Origin: an uncultured Lachnospiraceae bacterium | GTDB lineage: Bacteria > Bacillota > Clostridia > Lachnospirales > Lachnospiraceae | Length of the DNA stretch: 10,188 bases | NCBI GenBank assembly: GCA_910588215.1 | Contig: CAJUQJ010000077.1 | Location: 1-10,188 of the forward strand | Direction: 5' to 3' | Part shown: positions 6,224 through 10,188 of the stretch, piece after piece | Layout of the letters: each line of letters opens with the position of its first letter | Position numbering within the stretch: the stretch's first letter is position 1 | Translations under genes and position numbers: made by a program | The notes under the pieces: generated by a model | What the model was told of the DNA's origin: nothing | Databases searched by the model: none | What the model saw: only the letters and a program-made list of their open reading frames with translations

Positions 6224-8081
6224 GAAGAACATGGGAGCGACCTTAAAGCGCCTGATCGCATATGTTCTGAAACAATATAAATGGCAGTGCCTGCTTGTGG
6301 CGTTGTGCATCCTGGTCAGCACTGCCGCGAATATCGGCGGAACCCTGTTCATGAGGAACCTGATCGATGACTACATCCTGCCTTTCGTGAATCAGGCTCG
6401 TCCCGATCTGACCCCTCTTTTACGGGCATTGCTGGTGATGGCGGCGGTTTACTACACGGGGGTGTTCTGTACCTGGGCCTATAACTTCATCATGATCTAT
6501 GTGTCCCAGGGAATGTTAAAAACCGTGAGGGACGACCTGTTTGGCCATATGGAGCGTTTGCCGGTCCGGTATTTTGACACAAAGTCCCACGGGGACATCA
6601 TGAGCATCTATACCAATGACACGGACACCCTGCGGCAGGTGATCAGCCAGAGCATGCCCCAGATGCTGTCCGCAGTGATCACGATCGTGGGCGTATTTGT
6701 TTCCATGCTGGTTTTGAGCCCGACCCTGACCATGATCACCGTGGTGATGGTCATCTGCATGGTGTTCGCCACCAGGACCATCTCCTCAAAGAGCGGATAT
6801 TATTTTGTGAAACAACAGACGGACGTGGGTAACCTGAACGGTTATATAGAGGAAATGATGGAAGGCCAGAAGGTAGTGAAAGTATTCTGCCATGAAGAGG
6901 CCTGCGTACAAGATTTTAAGGAACTGAACGGGAAGCTGCGTGACAGTGCCAACAACGCCAACCGGTACGCCAGCATCCTGATGCCGGTGCTGGGCAATCT
7001 GGGGTATATGAGTTACGCAGTGATCGCCATGGTGGGAGCCTGCCTGTCCATCTTCGGCGGGCAGATGACTCTTGGAACGCTGGCATCTTTCCTGCAGTTT
7101 TCCCGTTCCTTCAACCAGCCTATCTCCCAGCTTTCCCAGCAGCTGAATTCCATCATCATGGCGATCGCGGGGGCGGAGAGGATCTTCGGGCTGCTGGATG
7201 AAGAGCCGGAAGGGGACGGCGGATATGTGAAGCTTGTGAACGCGAGATACGATGCCCAGGGGAATCTGACAGAGGTGCCGGAGCGGACAGGAATCTGGGC
7301 ATGGAAGCATTACCATAAGGCGGACGATACCACCACCTACCAGCTCATGGAGGGGGACGTGGTATTCGACCATGTGGACTTTGGCTATACGGAAGATAAG
7401 GAGATCCTGCACGACATCGAGATCTTTGCCAGGCCGGGGCAGAAGGTGGCCTTTGTGGGAGCTACTGGCGCAGGGAAAACAACGATCACCAACCTGATCA
7501 ACCGCTTTTATGATGTGCAGGACGGCAAGATCCGCTATGACGGCATCAACATCAATAAGATCAAAAAGGATGATCTGCGGCATTCCCTGGGGCTGGTGCT
7601 GCAGGATACCCATCTGTTCACCGGGACTGTCATGGACAATATCCGCTACGGAAAGCTGGACGCCACGGAGGATGAGGTCATCCGGGCAGCAAAGCTGGCA
7701 AACGCCCATGACTTTATCATGAGGCTTCCAGATGGGTACCAGACGCAGTTGAAGGGCAGCGGCAGCAGCCTTTCCCAGGGACAGCGCCAGCTCCTGGCCA
7801 TCGCAAGGGTGGCGGTGGCAGACCCGCCGGTGCTGATCCTGGACGAGGCCACCTCAAGCATTGACACCCGCACGGAAAAGATCGTGCAGGACGGCATGGA
7901 CCGGTTGATGAAAGGCAGGACGGTATTTGTGATCGCCCACAGGCTTTCCACCATCAAGAATTCGGACGTGATCATGATACTGGATCACGGGCGGATCGTG
8001 GAGCGGGGAAACCATGAGAGCCTGCTGGCGAAGAAGGGGATGTATTATCAACTTTATACCGGTAAGCTGGAGCAGGAGTGA
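6204..8081 (+). CDS. ABC exporter half-transporter, catalytic-site subunit
   Basis: A 625-residue partner of the preceding ABC protein. Six membrane helices occupy about residues 15-315. A 47-residue insertion (about 337-383, containing WAWKHYHKADD) separates them from the ATPase domain. Walker A is GATGAGKT (419-426), Walker B LILDE with catalytic Glu548, and the switch His is His579, all canonical. The signature is LSQGQ (523-527) rather than LSGGQ. In the heterodimer this altered signature would face the altered Walker motifs of the first subunit, while its intact Walker site faces the partner's intact VSGGQ, giving one working and one degenerate ATP site. The start follows AAGGAGG (6191-6197); the ATG at 6207 is an alternative. 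The frame is open further upstream, but that part lies inside the previous gene and reads as noise. No clear terminator follows. Confidence 0.93.
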   Translation: MMKAGNKKNMGATLKRLIAYVLKQYKWQCLLVALCILVSTAANIGGTLFMRNLIDDYILPFVNQARPDLTPLLRALLVMAAVYYTGVFCTWAYNFIMIYVSQGMLKTVRDDLFGHMERLPVRYFDTKSHGDIMSIYTNDTDTLRQVISQSMPQMLSAVITIVGVFVSMLVLSPTLTMITVVMVICMVFATRTISSKSGYYFVKQQTDVGNLNGYIEEMMEGQKVVKVFCHEEACVQDFKELNGKLRDSANNANRYASILMPVLGNLGYMSYAVIAMVGACLSIFGGQMTLGTLASFLQFSRSFNQPISQLSQQLNSIIMAIAGAERIFGLLDEEPEGDGGYVKLVNARYDAQGNLTEVPERTGIWAWKHYHKADDTTTYQLMEGDVVFDHVDFGYTEDKEILHDIEIFARPGQKVAFVGATGAGKTTITNLINRFYDVQDGKIRYDGININKIKKDDLRHSLGLVLQDTHLFTGTVMDNIRYGKLDATEDEVIRAAKLANAHDFIMRLPDGYQTQLKGSGSSLSQGQRQLLAIARVAVADPPVLILDEATSSIDTRTEKIVQDGMDRLMKGRTVFVIAHRLSTIKNSDVIMILDHGRIVERGNHESLLAKKGMYYQLYTGKLEQE

Positions 8082-8250
8082 TCGGAAACACAGATAGGAA
8101 AGGTTATGTTATAGATAGACCGTCAGCACCACACTATTCCGTACCAAAGAAACCAAAGACCATAAGACAGCAAGCTATGCACATTACGCACAGTACCGAT
8201 TACTACGGAATCCCCCTTATTCTTTATCACATAAAACCAATTTTCATCTA

Positions 8251-8279
8251 TTGACATTTAAATAAGACTGCAGTAGTCT
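8251..8279 (+). promoter_or_regulatory. Predicted promoter of the blaI-blaR1-like operon
   Basis: TTGACA (8251-8256) is a perfect -35 box. With 17 nt spacing the -10 would be TAGTCT (8274-8279), which keeps the three most conserved positions; TATA-rich sequence just beyond offers a slightly shifted alternative. The left arm of the operator covers the spacer and most of the -10, so bound repressor would block RNA polymerase. Between 8082 and 8250 I see no gene. Confidence 0.7.
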
Positions 8280-8308
8280 ATATAGTAAGGACTACTGCAG
8301 TCTTATTT
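8260..8308. promoter_or_regulatory. BlaI/MecI-type operator, perfect 19-bp inverted repeat
   Basis: AAATAAGACTGCAGTAGTC (8260-8278) and its exact reverse complement (8290-8308) are separated by 11 nt. Each arm contains its own imperfect dyad GACT-N5-AGTC, so the element can be read as two operator boxes, one over the -10 region and one just downstream of it. BlaI/MecI-family repressors bind such ACTAC/GTAGT-type dyads near their own promoters. The right arm ends just before the blaI ribosome binding site (AAAGGAG, 8310-8316). In RNA, if transcription starts upstream of it, the arms could also fold into a long hairpin. Confidence 0.85.
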
Positions 8309-8326
8309 GAAAGGAGTGAATATTAC

Positions 8327-8695
8327 ATGGATAAAGAAACTGTAAAACTTTTTGATTCCGAACTAAAAGTTATGGACATTCTTTGGAAAGAGGGTAATGT
8401 ACCGGCAAAGCGTGTTGCAGACGTTCTTACAAAAGAATTGGGTTGGAATAAAAACACTACCTATACGCTTATTAAGCGTTGTATAAAAAAGGGAGCTATT
8501 GAACGTTCTGAACCTAATTTCATGTGTCATGCGCTTATTCCCAAAGAAGAAGTACAGGAAGCCGAAACGAATGAACTGATTAACAAAATTTATGATGGTT
8601 CAGCGGACAAGTTATTTGCCGCACTTTTGAGTAGGAAGAAACTTTCTGTTGAAGAAATTGAAAAGCTGAAAAAAATTGTTGCTGATTTGGAATGA
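8327..8695 (+). CDS. blaI: BlaI/MecI/CopY-family repressor
   Basis: A 122-residue winged-helix repressor of normal family length. The N-terminal DNA-binding part contains LFDSELKVMDILWKEGNVPAKRVADVL and a recognition helix around GWNKNTTYTLIKRCIKKG. The C-terminal third (about 75-122) is a helical dimerisation region ending in VEEIEKLKKIV. Proteins of this family hold target promoters silent until the partner membrane protease is activated, after which the repressor is cleaved. An AAAGGAG lies about 10 nt before the ATG, and a perfect inverted repeat covers the promoter. Its stop codon abuts the next ribosome binding site (AGGTGA, 8695-8700), so the protease gene is in the same operon. A. T. 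content and codon use differ from the genes at 2440-8081, suggesting separate acquisition. The symbol reflects the family, not a proven beta-lactam role. Confidence 0.92.
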   Translation: MDKETVKLFDSELKVMDILWKEGNVPAKRVADVLTKELGWNKNTTYTLIKRCIKKGAIERSEPNFMCHALIPKEEVQEAETNELINKIYDGSADKLFAALLSRKKLSVEEIEKLKKIVADLE

Positions 8696-8705
8696 GGTGA
8701 TAAGT

Positions 8706-10188
8706 ATGACTTTGCTGGAAGTGAGCTTTTCCGGGGCTGTTTTTATTATAGCGGTTGTGATAATTCGGGCAATAGCAATAAATAGTCTGCCTAAAAAAAC
8801 GTTTCTTGTTTTGTGGGAAATGGTGCTTTTGAGATTGATTATTCCGTTTACTATTCCGTCTGCGTTTAGTATATATACGCTTATTAACAACACTATATCT
8901 ACGCCCACATTTTTTGAAGCAGAAACAAACAATGTTGCTTCTGCTGTATCACGGGAATATTTTGTATTGATACAGGGCATAGAACGGCCAGTGACAAATA
9001 TCCCGTTTATTTCTGTTTGGTTTATTGTCTGGTGTATTGGAATGGTACTTTTTGCCGGATTTTTCATGGTATCTTATTTACATTGCCGGATTGAGTTTCG
9101 GACGGCTTTACCAGTCAATAATGCCTTTGTAGAACAATGGATAAAAGAGCGCCCTCTCAAACGGCGAATTTCGATTAAACAATCCGATAGAATTTCCACG
9201 CCGTTGACGTACGGTGTTTTCCACCCTGTTATTTTAATGCCAAAGCAAACGGATTGGAAGAATATAAACCAGGTACGATATATTTTCTCACATGAATATG
9301 TGCATATTTATCGTTTTGATACCATTGCAAAGCTGATTGCTGCATATGCCCTTTGTATTCATTGGTTCAATCCTTTGGTTTGGGTAATGTACATTCTTTT
9401 TAACCGCGATATTGAGCTGGCATGTGATGAAAGCGTAATAAGACAATTTGGCGATAAATCTAAGTCTGCCTATTCGTTAATGCTTATCAGTATGGAAGCA
9501 AAGAAAAGTGGGCTGTCACCGCTTTGTAATAATTTCAGTAAAAATGCTACTGAGGAAAGGATTACCGCAATTATGAACACGAAACGAACGACAATTATTA
9601 CTTTTTTATCTGCCTGCCTTATCGTACTTGTTACTGTTAGTTTGTTTGCTACGTCTGCAATAGCTTCAACTGGTAGTAAGACGAGTGATGCACTTGTTAT
9701 CAATGACTCAAAAACAACCACGAGTGACTTTGCTGCAGATAAAAAAAGCGCTATGACAATTATCCATGAAAGCGCAGACATTCTCCATTACGAAGATGGC
9801 GCACCTTATATTCACGATATACTTACAAACAATACCGACAGCACCATTGTAGAAACCCAATATTGTATGTTGGCTTATAACGAAAATGGTTTGCCACTAA
9901 AGCTATATTGGAATTTCCTTGACAGCAGTGCGGAAAGCAACTTTGAAAATATAGTCCGGACAATGACAAACATTTTACCCAATCAAACCGAAGAATACCG
10001 TGGCGGCTGGTCACTATATGACGGTGAAATCATGGAGGATTTTCCGAAAGTTGGGAATGGTGAAGCGAATCAGGTTGCATATTCATTGTTTTGCTTAAAG
10101 CAAGTTGTTTTTGAAGATGGCACAGTTTGGAATAACTCCAACTATGAAAACTGGTTTAAGACGTATGCGGGAAAAGAAATAGCTATAG
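8706..10188 (+). CDS. BlaR1-like M56 metallopeptidase sensor, 3' end outside window
   Basis: The frame starts at ATG 8706, 10 nt after the blaI stop, and is still open at the last base (494 codons seen), so the protein is cut by the window edge. Four membrane helices are predicted at about residues 8-25, 34-60, 101-123 and 296-318. The cytoplasmic zinc-peptidase part has HEYVH (196-200) with Glu237 in ELACDE as the probable third ligand, the M56 pattern. Residues about 320-494 are predicted extracellular and would be the sensor. They do not show the transpeptidase-like SxxK/KTG pattern of BlaR1/MecR1 penicillin sensors; instead the segment after about residue 350 (WSLYDGE, KQVVFEDGTVWNN, YENWFKTY) resembles, from memory, a C-terminal domain (DUF5780-like) found on some clostridial M56 proteins. 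It probably cleaves or triggers cleavage of the adjacent BlaI on sensing an unknown signal. Confidence 0.9.
   Translation, partial: MTLLEVSFSGAVFIIAVVIIRAIAINSLPKKTFLVLWEMVLLRLIIPFTIPSAFSIYTLINNTISTPTFFEAETNNVASAVSREYFVLIQGIERPVTNIPFISVWFIVWCIGMVLFAGFFMVSYLHCRIEFRTALPVNNAFVEQWIKERPLKRRISIKQSDRISTPLTYGVFHPVILMPKQTDWKNINQVRYIFSHEYVHIYRFDTIAKLIAAYALCIHWFNPLVWVMYILFNRDIELACDESVIRQFGDKSKSAYSLMLISMEAKKSGLSPLCNNFSKNATEERITAIMNTKRTTIITFLSACLIVLVTVSLFATSAIASTGSKTSDALVINDSKTTTSDFAADKKSAMTIIHESADILHYEDGAPYIHDILTNNTDSTIVETQYCMLAYNENGLPLKLYWNFLDSSAESNFENIVRTMTNILPNQTEEYRGGWSLYDGEIMEDFPKVGNGEANQVAYSLFCLKQVVFEDGTVWNNSNYENWFKTYAGKEIAI

Noticed and set aside
6786..7709. 307-codon open frame on the minus strand
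   Set aside because: It lies wholly antisense to the second ABC gene, whose motifs are intact. The translated product has no recognisable domain and reflects codon bias of the plus-strand gene.
8136..8211. Inverted ATTCCGTA / TACGGAAT pair 60 nt apart
   Set aside because: The arms are only 8 bp and far apart, with no target-site duplication or transposase nearby; chance is likely.
8706..10188. Complete BlaR1 with penicillin sensor and linked beta-lactamase
   Set aside because: The frame is still open at 10188 and the visible sensor part lacks SxxK/KTG motifs; no beta-lactamase gene is present in the window.

Overview
The window looks like chromosomal DNA from a gut-type Bacillota, most likely a Lachnospiraceae-like clostridium. 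The signs are strong AGGAGG ribosome binding sites, a CIRCE/HrcA operator, a clostridial-type heterodimeric ABC exporter pair, a BlaI/M56 regulatory pair and moderate GC. The organism assignment is inference; there is no rRNA or other taxonomic marker here.

Layout. (1) Positions 1-943: a short leader with a GGGGxCAAAA/TTTTGACCCC hairpin, then a Q/E-rich lipoprotein with two similar beta-rich C-terminal segments. (2) Positions 966-2148, minus strand: a LysR-family regulator with its own sigma-A-like promoter and a strong terminator, followed by a 54-codon remnant resembling part of a MATE transporter. (3) Positions 2168-2439: an unusual intergenic region. It holds a 9-bp dyad, a perfect CIRCE element, the first 18 codons of a groES gene that then stops, and a second copy of the hairpin repeat. 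It leads straight into the next operon. (4) Positions 2440-8081, plus strand: a tight operon of MATE efflux protein, cytidylate kinase-like protein and two ABC exporter half-transporters whose frames overlap by 20 nt. The two ABC proteins carry complementary degenerate motifs, as expected for a heterodimer with one consensus and one degenerate ATP site. (5) Positions 8251-10188: a visibly more AT-rich module. It consists of a promoter inside a perfect 19-bp inverted repeat, a BlaI/MecI-type repressor, and a BlaR1-like M56 membrane metallopeptidase that is still open at the window edge. The C-terminal sensor of the peptidase does not look like a penicillin-binding domain.

How the parts may work together. 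The MATE-kinase-ABC-ABC operon is probably a drug or metabolite export cassette. The divergent LysR protein is a natural candidate regulator, but the DNA just upstream of the operon is a heat-shock (HrcA) operator attached to a dead groES stub, so the operon may have acquired stress control. The BlaI/M56 pair is probably a separately acquired signal-dependent derepression switch whose output is at least its own operon; no beta-lactamase is visible in the window.

The most unusual points are the CIRCE-groES stub upstream of an efflux operon, the dispersed hairpin repeat shared by two leaders, and the BlaR1-like protein with an alternative sensor domain.
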